From positions 310,001 to 374,000 of the forward strand of contig JAHUUL010000001.1 of NCBI GenBank assembly GCA_019218415.1: a DNA stretch of 64,000 nucleotides, in the 5' to 3' direction. The notes under the pieces were generated by a model that saw only the letters and a list, made by a program, of their open reading frames with translations, was not told the DNA's origin and did no database searches. Source of the DNA: Dermabacteraceae bacterium TAE3-ERU27. Its GTDB lineage: Bacteria > Actinomycetota > Actinomycetes > Actinomycetales > Dermabacteraceae. A program made the translations under genes and the position numbers. Below are positions 1-9,618 of this stretch, piece by piece. Position 1 is the stretch's first letter; the number at the start of each line of letters is the position of its first letter.

Positions 1-80
1 CATTGGTTAGGTCACCGTTTTCCCCGCGCAGCGGTCGCGGCAAGCATCCCATCGCCGAAGGCGTGCCGGCCGGCCCCCTC

Positions 81-755
81 ATGGAATCCTCCCGGGGTGC
101 CTCCAAGGTGGAGTCCGTGGCCGTGCTCGGCCTGGGGCGCTTCGGCGTGGCGATGTCGCTGGAACTGATGAGCCTGGGCATCGAAGTTCTCGGGGTGGAT
201 ACCGACGAGGACGTGGTGCAGGAGATGGGGGAGTACCTGACCCACGCGGTGCAGGCCGACGTCTCCCGCGCCGAGGTGCTGGAACAGCTAGGCGTAACTG
301 ATTTCGACCGTGTGGTGGTGGCCATCGGCGCCGATCTCACGGCAAACATCCTCACCACCTCCCTGCTGCGTAAACTGGGCGTGCCGGAACTGTGGGCCAT
401 GGCCACGAGCGAGGCACACGCGGAGATCCTGCGCCAGCTGGGCGTGGAACACGTGGTTAGCCCCCAGCAAGACATGGGCCGACGCACGGCGCACATCGTG
501 GGCGGCCGACTCCAGGACTGGGTCGATTACGGCGGGGGATTCGGGATGGCGAAGATCGAGGCGCCCGAGTTCATGATTCACCACAACGTGGCGGAGGCCC
601 GGCTACCGGAACGCTTCGACGTCAAGGTGGTGGCGCGCCGCAGCCCCGGTCAGCCCTGGGTTTACATCACCCCGCAGACGGAGATCCAGCCGGGCGACGT
701 ACTGATCGTCGCGGGCGGCGTGGACCACCTGGCGGAGTTCGCGAAGAAATCCTAG
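81..755 (+). CDS. TrkA-family potassium uptake regulatory protein
   Basis: Cytosolic RCK (regulator of K+ conductance) protein that binds nucleotide and gates a TrkH/KtrB-type K+ channel. The Rossmann start GLGRFG lies about 16 residues in, followed by the acidic residues of 'GVDTDED' at the end of the second strand, which fits NAD(H)/ATP binding. A TrkA-C-like half (about residues 140-224) ends in 'GDVLIVAG'. The open frame runs upstream to the window edge, but KtrA-type proteins of about 220 residues normally begin 10-20 residues before the glycine motif, so ATG 81 (224 aa) is preferred; there is no strong ribosome site. The channel partner would be expected just upstream, outside the window. 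It ends 4 bases before the convergent ung stop. Confidence 0.85.
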   Translation: MESSRGASKVESVAVLGLGRFGVAMSLELMSLGIEVLGVDTDEDVVQEMGEYLTHAVQADVSRAEVLEQLGVTDFDRVVVAIGADLTANILTTSLLRKLGVPELWAMATSEAHAEILRQLGVEHVVSPQQDMGRRTAHIVGGRLQDWVDYGGGFGMAKIEAPEFMIHHNVAEARLPERFDVKVVARRSPGQPWVYITPQTEIQPGDVLIVAGGVDHLAEFAKKS

Positions 756-759
756 ACCG

Positions 760-1446
760 CTACGCGATACGCCAATCGATCGGCTCTGCCCCCTGCTGCT
801 GGAGCAGCTCATTCACCTTAGAGAAGGGGCGGGAGCCGAAGAATCCCCTGCGTGCGGAGAGCGGGCTGGGGTGCGGCGAGGCGACCGTCGGCACCCCTCC
901 CAGCAGGGGCCGCAGCGATTGCGCATCCCTGCCCCACAGGACGGCCACCAGCGGCCCGCCGCGTTCCGCGAGCGCACCGATCGCGCACCTGGTGACCTCT
1001 TCCCAGCCCAGCCCGCGGTGCGAACCTGGCTCCCCCAGACGGCAGGTGAGCACCGTGTTGAGCAGCATTACCCCCTGCCGCGACCAGGCGCTCAAATCCC
1101 CGTGCGGAGCGGGCGCGATCCCAAGATCGTCACGCAGCTCAAGATAGATATTTGCCAGCGAACGCGGCAGCGGACGCACGTCCCGGTGCGCGCTGAAGCT
1201 CAACCCCATCGCGTGCCCGGGTGTGGGGTACGGATCCTGCCCGACTATCAGCACCCGCACGTCCGCGAGGGGCTCCTGGAAAGCCCGAAAAACGTTCGCC
1301 GCGGGCGGGCCGAAAGGCCTACCCGCAGCCTGTTCCTGGCGCAGAAACTCGCCCATCTTGCGGATCGTCGGTTCCGCCGGGGCGAGGGCCTGCGCCCAGT
1401 CCGGAGCCATCAACGTGTTCAGCGGCGCGGGGGAAAACTCACTCAT
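760..1446 (-). CDS. ung: Uracil-DNA glycosylase (family 1)
   Basis: Excises uracil from DNA as the first step of base-excision repair. The 228-aa product has the water-activating motif GQDPYP (Asp71) and the C-terminal motif [14 protein letters not shown], containing the catalytic His and the DNA-intercalation loop, followed by 'RPFSKVN'. Length and motif order match family-1 UDG. The frame is open further upstream to 1614, but that part overlaps the divergent DUF3263 gene; ATG 1446 starts the recognisable protein ([10 protein letters not shown]). Family and function are secure. Confidence 0.97.
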   Translation of the reverse strand: MSEFSPAPLNTLMAPDWAQALAPAEPTIRKMGEFLRQEQAAGRPFGPPAANVFRAFQEPLADVRVLIVGQDPYPTPGHAMGLSFSAHRDVRPLPRSLANIYLELRDDLGIAPAPHGDLSAWSRQGVMLLNTVLTCRLGEPGSHRGLGWEEVTRCAIGALAERGGPLVAVLWGRDAQSLRPLLGGVPTVASPHPSPLSARRGFFGSRPFSKVNELLQQQGAEPIDWRIA

Positions 1447-1479
1447 GCACACCATTGTGACAGGGCTAAAGTTCTCTCT

Positions 1480-1707
1480 ATGGCAGCTAGCGAACTGGGC
1501 CCGACGGAAAAGGCGATCCTCGACTTCGAGGGAGAGCTGTACCGCCACCAGGGAGCCAAGCAAAGCCGGATCGGTCAGCGTTTCGGCATCTCCCTGACCG
1601 AGTACCTGCTGCAACTAAACCGGCTGCTAGATGACCCGCGCGCCCTAGCCTATGCACCCCAAACCGTGGCTCGGCTGCGGCGCGTACGGGAATCTCAGCG
1701 GCGGTAG
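1480..1707 (+). CDS. DUF3263 domain protein
   Basis: A 75-aa protein with the actinobacterial DUF3263 pattern: '[16 protein letters not shown]' then '[26 protein letters not shown]' broken across the middle, ending in an Arg-rich helix. The fold looks like a small helix-turn-helix unit; the biochemical role is not known. It is followed 51 bases downstream by a LytR_C protein, the same pair order seen in mycobacteria (Rv0430-Rv0431), which supports both calls. ATG 1480 was chosen because the domain begins within a few residues; the long upstream extension of the frame is antisense to ung. Confidence 0.85.
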   Translation: MAASELGPTEKAILDFEGELYRHQGAKQSRIGQRFGISLTEYLLQLNRLLDDPRALAYAPQTVARLRRVRESQRR

Positions 1708-1758
1708 TGTCGGCGCGGCAGTATCCGCGCGGTGCCGGAACGTTGTTTAATAGGGGGC

Positions 1759-2466
1759 GTGGCAGATAACGACTACCCCTACCCGCCGGACAGGTTCGAC
1801 GAAGAAGCGCAGCACTCCACCCATTTCGGAGCGCATCGCGAAGAAGAACCGTTCTGGCGCCGCAACCTGCTCGCGCTCATCATCGCGGCGGTCGCGTTTG
1901 TGATCATTGCTCTCCTGTTCGCCTACTCGCTGTCCCTGTGCGGCGGCGAGGGGAAAGCCGCTCCGAAGGAGAAGGCCGGGCAGTCGGCACCCGCCAAGGC
2001 CGGAGCCGACGCGAAGCAAGACGGCGCGAAGTCGAACGCTAACGCCGATGACGCCAAGAAGACCAAGGCGAGCAACTCCGACGAGGAGGAGGGCGACACC
2101 CCGGCTCCCAAGGGAAGCGAGCAGGAGAAGGAAGCCAAGGCCAAAGCCGAAGAAAAGGCTAAGCAGGACAGCAACCAGGCCGCCAACGGCGGGGTTGATA
2201 AGAACCTCAAGGTAGCCGTCCTGAACGCGACCACCGTGAACGGTCGCGCCGCCAAGTGGCGTGACAAGTTCTCCGGCGAGGGGTGGAAGAACGTCGAAGC
2301 CTCCAACGCGCAGGGCGCTAGCAAGGAGAACGTCGTCTTCTACCGCGACGAAAAGGATCGCGCCACCGCAGAAGCCCTCGCCAAGGCTGCGGGCCTGAGC
2401 GGCGCCACCCAGTCCAACAAGTACCCGGCCCCGATCACGCTCATTGTCGTCACCAGGGCCAACTAA
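1759..2466 (+). CDS. Membrane-anchored LytR C-terminal domain protein
   Basis: 235-aa protein with a cytoplasmic N-terminus rich in Asp/Glu/Tyr/Pro, one membrane helix at about residues 36-60 (LLALIIAAVAFVIIALL), a long Ala/Lys/Glu-rich low-complexity linker (about 65-150), and a terminal LytR_C domain that starts 'LKVAVLNATTVNG' and ends 'PITLIVV'. The topology puts the LytR_C domain outside, where it may act on the cell wall; no catalytic role is established. GTG 1759 follows AGGGGGC closely and is preferred over GTG 1732. It pairs with the DUF3263 gene and overlaps the next gene by 23 bases. Confidence 0.85.
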   Translation: MADNDYPYPPDRFDEEAQHSTHFGAHREEEPFWRRNLLALIIAAVAFVIIALLFAYSLSLCGGEGKAAPKEKAGQSAPAKAGADAKQDGAKSNANADDAKKTKASNSDEEEGDTPAPKGSEQEKEAKAKAEEKAKQDSNQAANGGVDKNLKVAVLNATTVNGRAAKWRDKFSGEGWKNVEASNAQGASKENVVFYRDEKDRATAEALAKAAGLSGATQSNKYPAPITLIVVTRAN

Positions 2467-3265
2467 CGACGCCGCGCACGCCGCCCCCTCCCGCCGCACC
2501 CTGCTGGCCGGAGCGGGCGGCGTCGCCGTAGGCGCACTCGGAGGAATCGGCGGATACGCCGCCTGGCGCGGTCATGCGCGTAACCTCCAAGACGCGCCCC
2601 CGCGCAGTGAAGACGACCCCCGCGCGCTCAGCGCGCAGGTGATCTTCCGCCGCGCGGGCGGGAAAAAACTAATCGCCCTCACCTTTGATGATGGGCCGGA
2701 CCCGCGCTGGACCCCCACCGTGCGAGACACCCTGAACCGGCACGGTGCCCGCGCCACGTTTTTCCAGATGGGTAACGCCCTGCAGACCCCCGAGGGGCTG
2801 GCGCTCGCGTCGGCCCTGGCGGGAGACGGGCACGAACTGGCGATCCACGCCGACACCCACGAAAACCTGGCCACGCTCAGCTACGCCGAGGTGACGCGGC
2901 AGGTGGAGGTGACCTCCAGAGCGAGCCAAGAGGCCAGCGGGAAGGAGCCCCGGCTGTGGCGGCCCCCCTATGGGGCGCTCAGCGCGACGGTGGTGAAAGT
3001 CGCCGCGGACCGTGGCCTGCAGCTAATTCTCTGGTCGCACCACATCACCGGTGCCGATCCGGAATGGATGCGCGAAAGGCTGCTTGCCAGCGCGAACGGG
3101 GGAGAGATCGTGCTGCTGCACGACGGGCGCGGCGACCCGAACCGGGAACTGATGGACAGCCTCGGCAGGCTCGTCGGCAAACTCCAGCGGGACGGCTGGG
3201 AAATGCTGACCGTAAGCGAACTGCTGGCGCGCACGCCCGCAGCGAACAAACTCGCAAACCGTTAG
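2444..3265 (+). CDS. Polysaccharide deacetylase (NodB domain), exported
   Basis: Probable peptidoglycan or exopolysaccharide N-deacetylase. An N-terminal Tat-like signal ([11 protein letters not shown], residues 16-26, then a hydrophobic run) precedes a NodB domain with all five family motifs: TFDDGPD (catalytic Asp and metal Asp), HADTH (metal-binding His pair), RPPYGA, 'LILWSHH' and 'IVLLHDG'. Length 273 aa. It starts at TTG 2444 inside the end of the LytR_C gene, suggesting translational coupling. Its stop codon lies inside the first CIRCE element of the following groEL gene. Wall modification fits the neighbouring LytR_C protein; the natural substrate is unknown. Confidence 0.9.
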   Translation: MSSPGPTNDAAHAAPSRRTLLAGAGGVAVGALGGIGGYAAWRGHARNLQDAPPRSEDDPRALSAQVIFRRAGGKKLIALTFDDGPDPRWTPTVRDTLNRHGARATFFQMGNALQTPEGLALASALAGDGHELAIHADTHENLATLSYAEVTRQVEVTSRASQEASGKEPRLWRPPYGALSATVVKVAADRGLQLILWSHHITGADPEWMRERLLASANGGEIVLLHDGRGDPNRELMDSLGRLVGKLQRDGWEMLTVSELLARTPAANKLANR

Positions 3266-3288
3266 CACTCGGAGGCCCAGAGTGCTTA
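3262..3288 (+). promoter_or_regulatory. CIRCE operator 1 (HrcA site) of groEL
   Basis: TTAGCACTC, 9-base spacer, GAGTGCTTA: 17 of 18 arm bases match the CIRCE consensus TTAGCACTC-N9-GAGTGCTAA. HrcA binding here should repress groEL until heat shock. The left arm overlaps the stop codon of the deacetylase gene. hrcA itself is not in the window. Confidence 0.92.
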
Positions 3289-3295
3289 TGATGAA

Positions 3296-3322
3296 TTAGC
3301 ACTCTCCGTGCACGGGTGATAA
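3296..3322 (+). promoter_or_regulatory. CIRCE operator 2 (degenerate right arm) of groEL
   Basis: TTAGCACTC, 9-base spacer, GGGTGATAA. The left arm is perfect and the right arm differs at two positions. It begins 34 bases after the start of operator 1, so the sites lie on about the same face three helical turns apart. Confidence 0.8.
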
Positions 3323-3399
3323 CCGGGCGCGGGTGCGGGTTGGCGGATACGTCAACCGCCAACCACCGGTAGCGGTGAGGGGTAGCTGGCAGGCCGTGA

Positions 3400-5112
<1,713 letters not shown>

Positions 5113-5131
5113 CACCCGCCTTAGCGCCGAT

Positions 5132-5172
5132 GAGGCCCCGCACGGATTTTCCGGGCGGGGCCTCTCGCTGTC
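5132..5172 (+). terminator. Terminator after groEL
   Basis: Perfect 10-bp stem GAGGCCCCGC / GCGGGGCCTC (5132-5141 with 5155-5164), a 13-base loop and a weak T-containing tail (TCGCTGTCTTGG). It sits 20 bases after the groEL stop. Confidence 0.85.
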
Positions 5173-5214
5173 TTGGTGTTGGCGTCCCGTCCCCCTAGCC
5201 GCTGAGCGGTTTTA

Positions 5215-5309
5215 GTTACGTTTGGGTGCACTTTCTGCTGCGCGTTACGTTCAGGTGCACTTTGGGTGGGTTAAGCCCCGTTTTCGCAGCGCTTAGTGCA
5301 CCTGAGTGT
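5215..5309 (+). repeat. Left repeat block bracketing the glycosyltransferase islet
   Basis: Three copies of a 16-20 base unit, consensus GTTACGTTYRGGTGCACTTT: two forward (5215-5234, 5244-5263) and one reverse (5295-5309). Between them lies a core running from TTAAGCCCCG to GCTTAG. Bases 5244-5302 match 6387-6445 at 52 of 59 positions in direct orientation, and the last 27 bases are identical. The stretch 5165-5507 otherwise holds no gene; a possible -10 TAGAAT lies at 5431-5436. Confidence 0.85.
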
Positions 5310-5507
5310 CGAGGAGAACGGCCCGGAACGGAAAATGGGAAGGGCTAAATGGTAGAGGAGGAGTCGCCGCTTCGCTAAAGGGACCTCTATTTCGTGTGCT
5401 CCGTCGAAGGTCAGGACGCCCCAGGACACCTAGAATTGCTACTACGGGTACACTCATAAGTGTGGCATAGCTTGATGTGCTCAGTTGGGACTCGTTTAGG
5501 AGAAAAT

Positions 5508-6350
5508 GTGGAAACCCCAGATGTGTGTGTAGTTACCGGTGGAGATGAAGTTCGTTACCGGTCATATATCAATCACAGTGTCTACGCACGTGAGCACGGG
5601 TTCTCTTACCACATTGGGATTGGGCTATTGCAGGAAGTGACGTCCCCTTACTGGTATAAATTTGGGGTTATTGAAGAAGTTCTAACCCGATATGACTGGA
5701 CTATGTGGGTCGATGATGACGTATATATAACCAAGTTAACTAAGCAAGATGGTTTGGATGTAGAGAACCTAATTCAAGAGGCTGAAGAAAAAGATGCCTT
5801 CATGGTTATTGCGAACAGTCCAGTTAATGACGTTGACCCTCTTTGGACCAACATTAATACGGGTGTGATTCTATTTAAGAATGACCCTAGGTCTGTCAGG
5901 GTTCTTCGTGAGGCGCGTGAAATTTCGCTTGACGTGGTAAAAGAGGGATGGACCTTTGAAAAGGATGGCCTCTTCACCAACGGCGACCAGGATACGGTCT
6001 GGCACGTCATCAAATCTGACGAGAAGTTGCTTGCGGGAGTGCACATAGTTGACTATGCTCGATTGAACTATCGTGATTACCTCTACAAAGATTCTCTACA
6101 CGACGGTTTTGCGGTGCATTTTTGCGGTCCTGGAGACAAGGTTCTCAGGACTGCAGTATTCGGTAAGCGCTTTGGCCTAGGGCAGGAATTGGTTCCCACT
6201 GAGCTACTTGATAAGTGGTCAGTGCGCAAGCGTCAGGTTATGTCTGATGCCGAAATTGCGAAACGTTCGGCAGTGGTGAAAGCGAATCTCCTTAAGAAGA
6301 AGGTTGTTCGCAAGATTGAATTTGTGAAAGAAAATAAGCGCTGGAAGTGA
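5508..6350 (+). CDS. GT-A fold glycosyltransferase, resembles GT34 (GMA12/MNN10)
   Basis: 280-aa soluble protein with no signal or membrane helix. 'YWYKFGVIEEVLTRYDWTMW' is followed by VDDDVYITK, the position and form of a DxD metal/nucleotide-sugar motif. 'NINTGVILFKN', 'NGDQDTVW' and 'HFCGPGDK' match the acceptor and late His motifs of galactosyl/mannosyl transferases of the GMA12/MNN10 type. The C-terminus is Lys/Arg-rich. GTG 5508 has an AGGAG five bases upstream; the frame is open back to 5460. The gene is clearly AT-richer, with codons unlike its neighbours, and sits between two matching repeat blocks, so recent acquisition is likely. Donor and acceptor sugars cannot be told from sequence. 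Confidence 0.75.
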   Translation: METPDVCVVTGGDEVRYRSYINHSVYAREHGFSYHIGIGLLQEVTSPYWYKFGVIEEVLTRYDWTMWVDDDVYITKLTKQDGLDVENLIQEAEEKDAFMVIANSPVNDVDPLWTNINTGVILFKNDPRSVRVLREAREISLDVVKEGWTFEKDGLFTNGDQDTVWHVIKSDEKLLAGVHIVDYARLNYRDYLYKDSLHDGFAVHFCGPGDKVLRTAVFGKRFGLGQELVPTELLDKWSVRKRQVMSDAEIAKRSAVVKANLLKKKVVRKIEFVKENKRWK

Positions 6351-6386
6351 GCATTTAAGCTTTCATAAATTCATCTGCTTGCGCCT

Positions 6387-6493
6387 GTAACATTCAGGTG
6401 TACTTTTGGCAGGTTAAACCCCGTTTTCGCAGCGCTTAGTGCACCCAAACGTTAGGCATGGGCTAAAACAGCCAAAAGTGCACCCAAACGTCA
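6387..6493 (+). repeat. Right repeat block bracketing the glycosyltransferase islet
   Basis: One forward unit (6387-6406, GTAACATTCAGGTGTACTTT) and two reverse units (6438-6455 and 6475-6492), with the same core as the left block between the first two. The unit order (+, -, -) is the mirror of the left block (+, +, -), while the shared 59-base core is a direct repeat. No gene lies in 6351-6519. Confidence 0.85.
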
Positions 6494-6519
6494 GGGGATA
6501 AGCGGTGGCGGCTCGATTT

Positions 6520-7698
6520 TCAGAGCCGGGGAAGCACCGTGAGGGCATCGTCCACGCTGCGCACGTGCAGGCGCGCCATCGCGGCGGCGTAGGCCTGTTC
6601 GATGATCTCGGTAGAGGCCGTCCAGGAACGTTTCAGCGCATCCTCCCGCGCCGCCTCGCCCATGCGTGCGCGGGCGTCCGGGTTCTGATAGACGCTACGC
6701 AGGCAGCGGGCGAAACCGTCGCGGTCTCCCGGCTGCACCAGGAAGCCGGTCTTGCCGTGGTGGATGGTGTCGGGGATACCGCCGGCGTTCGCGCCCACTA
6801 CCGGAACGCCGGATGCCAGCGATTCCAGGCTGACTAGACCCAGCGTGTCGGTAGTGGAGGGGAACGCGAAAACGTCTGAACTGGCGAAAGCCTGCGCCAG
6901 TTCCTCCCCGCGCATCACGCCGGGGAAGGTTGCGGGCAGGTGCGAAAACTTGCGTTTCAGCTCGTCCTCGAAGGGGCCGGTGCCGACGAAAGCGATGCGG
7001 GCCTCGGGCAGCCGCTCCATCACGGGGATCAGCTGATCTAGGCACTTTTCTTTCGATAGCCGCCCCACGGAAAGCACCAGGGGACGTTCCGGTTCTCCAC
7101 CGGAAAGCCGCTCGCGCATCTTCGCGCTTGCCTGGTCAGGCCGGAAAAGCTCGGTGTCCACCGCGCCCGGCCACAGGCGGACCCTGCGCATGCCGTCGCG
7201 GCGAGCGATATCCGTGAGTGGCACGGACGGGCATAGGTTTACGTCGGCCCGGTTATGGATCGTAAGCAGCCAATTACGGGCCACGTTGCGCAGCGCCCCC
7301 AGCCCCAGCGCCTCCGTGTACTGCGGAATATCGGTGTGATAGGAGGCGACGATGGGGAGGCGCTGCTGGTAGGCGTGCAAAATGCCCCATCCGCCCAGCA
7401 CCAGCGGGCTGACCGCATGCACCACGTCAGGCTGAAACTCGCGCAGCAGGTGGCCGATCTTAGGCATGGGCAGGCCCACGGAAATCTCCGGGTAATAGGG
7501 TTTGAACGGGAAAGACGCGATCCCCTCGACCCGTGCCCCCAGATACTCCTTTTGGGGGTTACCGGGGGCGATCACCAGGATCTCGTGCCCCTCGCGGCGC
7601 AGATATTCGATGGTCTTGATGACCGTGGTGACCACACCGTCGATTTTCGGCAGGAACACCTCGGTAAACATCGCGATGCGCAACGGCCTATCCACCAT
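6520..7698 (-). CDS. GT4 glycosyltransferase, MgtA/PimB-like mannosyltransferase family
   Basis: Cytoplasmic GT-B enzyme of 392 aa. The N-terminal domain begins 'RIAMFTEVFLPKIDGV' with the glycine loop; the C-terminal donor-binding domain has 'SVGRLSKEK' and the EX7E-type motif 'DTLGLVSLESLASGVPVV'. The overall pattern resembles GDP-mannose-dependent alpha-mannosyltransferases acting on glycolipids (MgtA/PimB) and SQD2-like enzymes. It is the last gene of a three-gene leftward unit, starting 8 bases after the preceding stop. A membrane glycolipid acceptor is likely given the VTT protein upstream; the exact sugar is inferred from family only. Confidence 0.87.
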   Translation of the reverse strand: MVDRPLRIAMFTEVFLPKIDGVVTTVIKTIEYLRREGHEILVIAPGNPQKEYLGARVEGIASFPFKPYYPEISVGLPMPKIGHLLREFQPDVVHAVSPLVLGGWGILHAYQQRLPIVASYHTDIPQYTEALGLGALRNVARNWLLTIHNRADVNLCPSVPLTDIARRDGMRRVRLWPGAVDTELFRPDQASAKMRERLSGGEPERPLVLSVGRLSKEKCLDQLIPVMERLPEARIAFVGTGPFEDELKRKFSHLPATFPGVMRGEELAQAFASSDVFAFPSTTDTLGLVSLESLASGVPVVGANAGGIPDTIHHGKTGFLVQPGDRDGFARCLRSVYQNPDARARMGEAAREDALKRSWTASTEIIEQAYAAAMARLHVRSVDDALTVLPRL

Positions 7699-7706
7699 GT
7701 CCCTAC

Positions 7707-8804
7707 CTACCCCTTAGTCGCCGGAAATGTTCCGGCCATTTTCCCACGGACGCCCTGGGAGTAGAGCACCTCTCCCAGCTTTTCGGTCACGGCGGGGATA
7801 CCCCGTGCGTTCGCTACAGCCATTCCTCCCGGCACGGTATCCGGGGCCGACCCCGCCAGTATCGCCGTTATCCGCTCCCTTGCGGCGGTCACCACGGCCT
7901 CGCTATCCGCTGGATCGGCCGCGAGCACGTGCGCGCTCTCCCCGTCCACCAGCCAGGGGTGAAACACGCCGATGTTGCGCACTATCGTGGGGACGCCGCA
8001 GGCCAGGGCCTCCAGCACCACGATTCCCTCGGTTTCCTCCCGGCTGAGGAAGCAGAAGACGTCCGCGCCGCAGTAGGCGTCCCGCACCTCGTCCGGGGGC
8101 ACGAAGCCCGCGAAGGTCAGGTTCTCGGGGGCCGATGCGATGGCGGCTTTCACCACCGGGGTTAGCACGCTTGCCGGGGTGTCGCCGAACCAAATGAAAC
8201 GAACTTCCGGCAGCGAATGCGCGAGGGCCACGAAATCGTCGATCCCCTTACGGGTGAACAGGTGGCCGACGCTCACCACGGCAGGCTGTTCGGGGGAGAG
8301 CCCGTAGCGATCACGGAAACGCCGCCCGGCCGCTGTATCGGGCCGGAATGTCTCGGTATCTATCCCGTTGCTGAGCGCGACGATAGGTCGCTTCACCCCG
8401 TAGGCGGTAACCAGGGAGCGTGAATAGTCGGTGGGGGTGATGATGACGTCCCCGAGGGAATAGAGCCAGGTTATCCAACGGCGAAATAGCGGCGCCAGGG
8501 TGTCGGCGCCCCGGAAGGAGGAGCGGAAGTCCTCCTCGGTGGAATGCGCGTGCATCACCACCGGTATGCGCAGGTACCGCGCCAGCAGCGCCACCACCGC
8601 GGTATCCGGGAACACCGAGTTCAGGTGGGCGACGTCGGCCCTGAAAACGCTGGACTCGCGCATTCCGAGCAGGCGATACATCTTCTTTTGGTGCTGCACG
8701 GCGACGCCCAGGCCGCTTTTCGCCACCAGGCGCAGCAGCCCCGTGTAGTGGCAGACTCGGGCACCCGAAAGTGCTGTGTGCGTGGGGGTGCCTTTGGGGT
8801 TCAC
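7707..8804 (-). CDS. GT4 family glycosyltransferase
   Basis: 365-aa GT-B protein. The N-terminal half has 'DVAHLNSVFPDTAVVALLARY' broken by short loops and 'IPVVMHAHSTEED'; the C-terminal half has 'VVSVGHLFTRKGIDDF' and the donor-site motif 'REETEGIVVLEALACGVPTI' (Glu pair seven residues apart). GTG 8804 shares four bases (GTGA) with the stop of the VTT-domain gene, the best evidence for this start and for co-transcription; the frame is open 28 codons further up but inside that gene. It likely works in series with the next glycosyltransferase on a lipid-linked acceptor. Substrates are not known. Confidence 0.85.
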   Translation of the reverse strand: MNPKGTPTHTALSGARVCHYTGLLRLVAKSGLGVAVQHQKKMYRLLGMRESSVFRADVAHLNSVFPDTAVVALLARYLRIPVVMHAHSTEEDFRSSFRGADTLAPLFRRWITWLYSLGDVIITPTDYSRSLVTAYGVKRPIVALSNGIDTETFRPDTAAGRRFRDRYGLSPEQPAVVSVGHLFTRKGIDDFVALAHSLPEVRFIWFGDTPASVLTPVVKAAIASAPENLTFAGFVPPDEVRDAYCGADVFCFLSREETEGIVVLEALACGVPTIVRNIGVFHPWLVDGESAHVLAADPADSEAVVTAARERITAILAGSAPDTVPGGMAVANARGIPAVTEKLGEVLYSQGVRGKMAGTFPATKG

Positions 8805-9469
8805 GACAGGTTCACTCCTGGGATCAGGTTGAGGATCCAGATTAGCCCGAACGTGTAAACAATCAGTGCCCAGGGCTTGAGTAGCCAAATTATCAGCCAG
8901 TATGTGCGGGCCTTCATCGAGGTGGTACCCGCGAGGTAGCAGAGGTAATCATCCGGGGCTACCGGCAGCAAAATCGCGATAGCGAACCAGAACGCGGCCT
9001 TTGGGTGGTTGGCCCATTTTTCGTAGCGAGCGAACATCTTTTCGGAAAACATTCGCTTTAGCAGCGGGGTGCCGTACATGCGGGCCAGGTGGAATACATA
9101 CACGGAACCGATGCAGATACCCAGGTAGTTGTAGAGAGTGCCCAGCACCGGCCCGAACAGGATCGGCCCCGCGACCAGGCCGATGCCGGCCGGAAGCACG
9201 GGGAATACCACCTGCACGGCCTGTAGCGCGATAAAGATGATGGGGCCGAAAACGCCGAACCCCTCGACCACCGTGCGCAGTTCCTCGACGGAACGGAACG
9301 CGCCGGAGTAGTAGCCGTAGCCGCACAGCAGCGCAGAGACGACGAGCAAGCAGATGGTACTCCAGCGCGCAAACTTCATCTTGCGGTCCATGTCGGGCAG
9401 CTCGTGCCCCTCCTGAGGCAGATCGCGTGCGTCCTGCGGCGCGACCTCGTTTGCAGGGGGAACGGGCAC
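8801..9469 (-). CDS. VTT-domain (TVP38/TMEM64, DedA-like) membrane protein
   Basis: 222-aa integral membrane protein: a polar N-terminus of about 30 residues, a first helix (about 35-55), re-entrant/membrane helices in the VTT (SNARE-associated) domain, including 'FPVLPAGIGLVAGPILFG' and 'LLPVAPDDYLCYLAG', and a last hydrophobic pair. Members of this superfamily move lipids or undecaprenyl carriers across membranes. GTG 9469 is preceded by GGAGG at eight bases, so this start is good. As first gene of a unit with two glycosyltransferases it may flip or recycle the lipid they glycosylate; that is inference. Confidence 0.85.
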   Translation of the reverse strand: MPVPPANEVAPQDARDLPQEGHELPDMDRKMKFARWSTICLLVVSALLCGYGYYSGAFRSVEELRTVVEGFGVFGPIIFIALQAVQVVFPVLPAGIGLVAGPILFGPVLGTLYNYLGICIGSVYVFHLARMYGTPLLKRMFSEKMFARYEKWANHPKAAFWFAIAILLPVAPDDYLCYLAGTTSMKARTYWLIIWLLKPWALIVYTFGLIWILNLIPGVNLS

Positions 9470-9491
9470 TTCTACGACCTCCGGGGCGTGA

Positions 9492-9526
9492 AAAACAAAA
9501 GGCTTTGCGTGCAGTCAGGCTGCACG
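9492..9526 (-). terminator. Possible terminator of the ECF transporter operon
   Basis: Inverted repeat CGTGCAG-TCAGG-CTGCACG (9508-9526). Read leftward it is followed by CAAAGCCTTTTGTTTTTC, a T-rich tail. It lies about 95 bases past the ECF T-component stop and just before the start of the VTT unit, so it could also act as a leader element there. Confidence 0.5.
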
Positions 9527-9618
9527 TTACCTATCTTGCGTTAAATCCGTTCCGTGCGCTAACAACCTTTAGTTTATTCCCGTACATACCTAGGGATGAT
9601 TTTTGAGGATGAGAACGA

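Noticed and set aside
1447-1614. N-terminal extension of the uracil-DNA glycosylase
   Set aside because: It would be antisense to the DUF3263 gene and adds nothing recognisable; ATG 1446 gives the normal family length.
5165-6519. CRISPR array
   Set aside because: Repeat units are few, in both orientations and unevenly spaced, with no spacers of uniform length; they fit palindromic or MITE-like repeats better.
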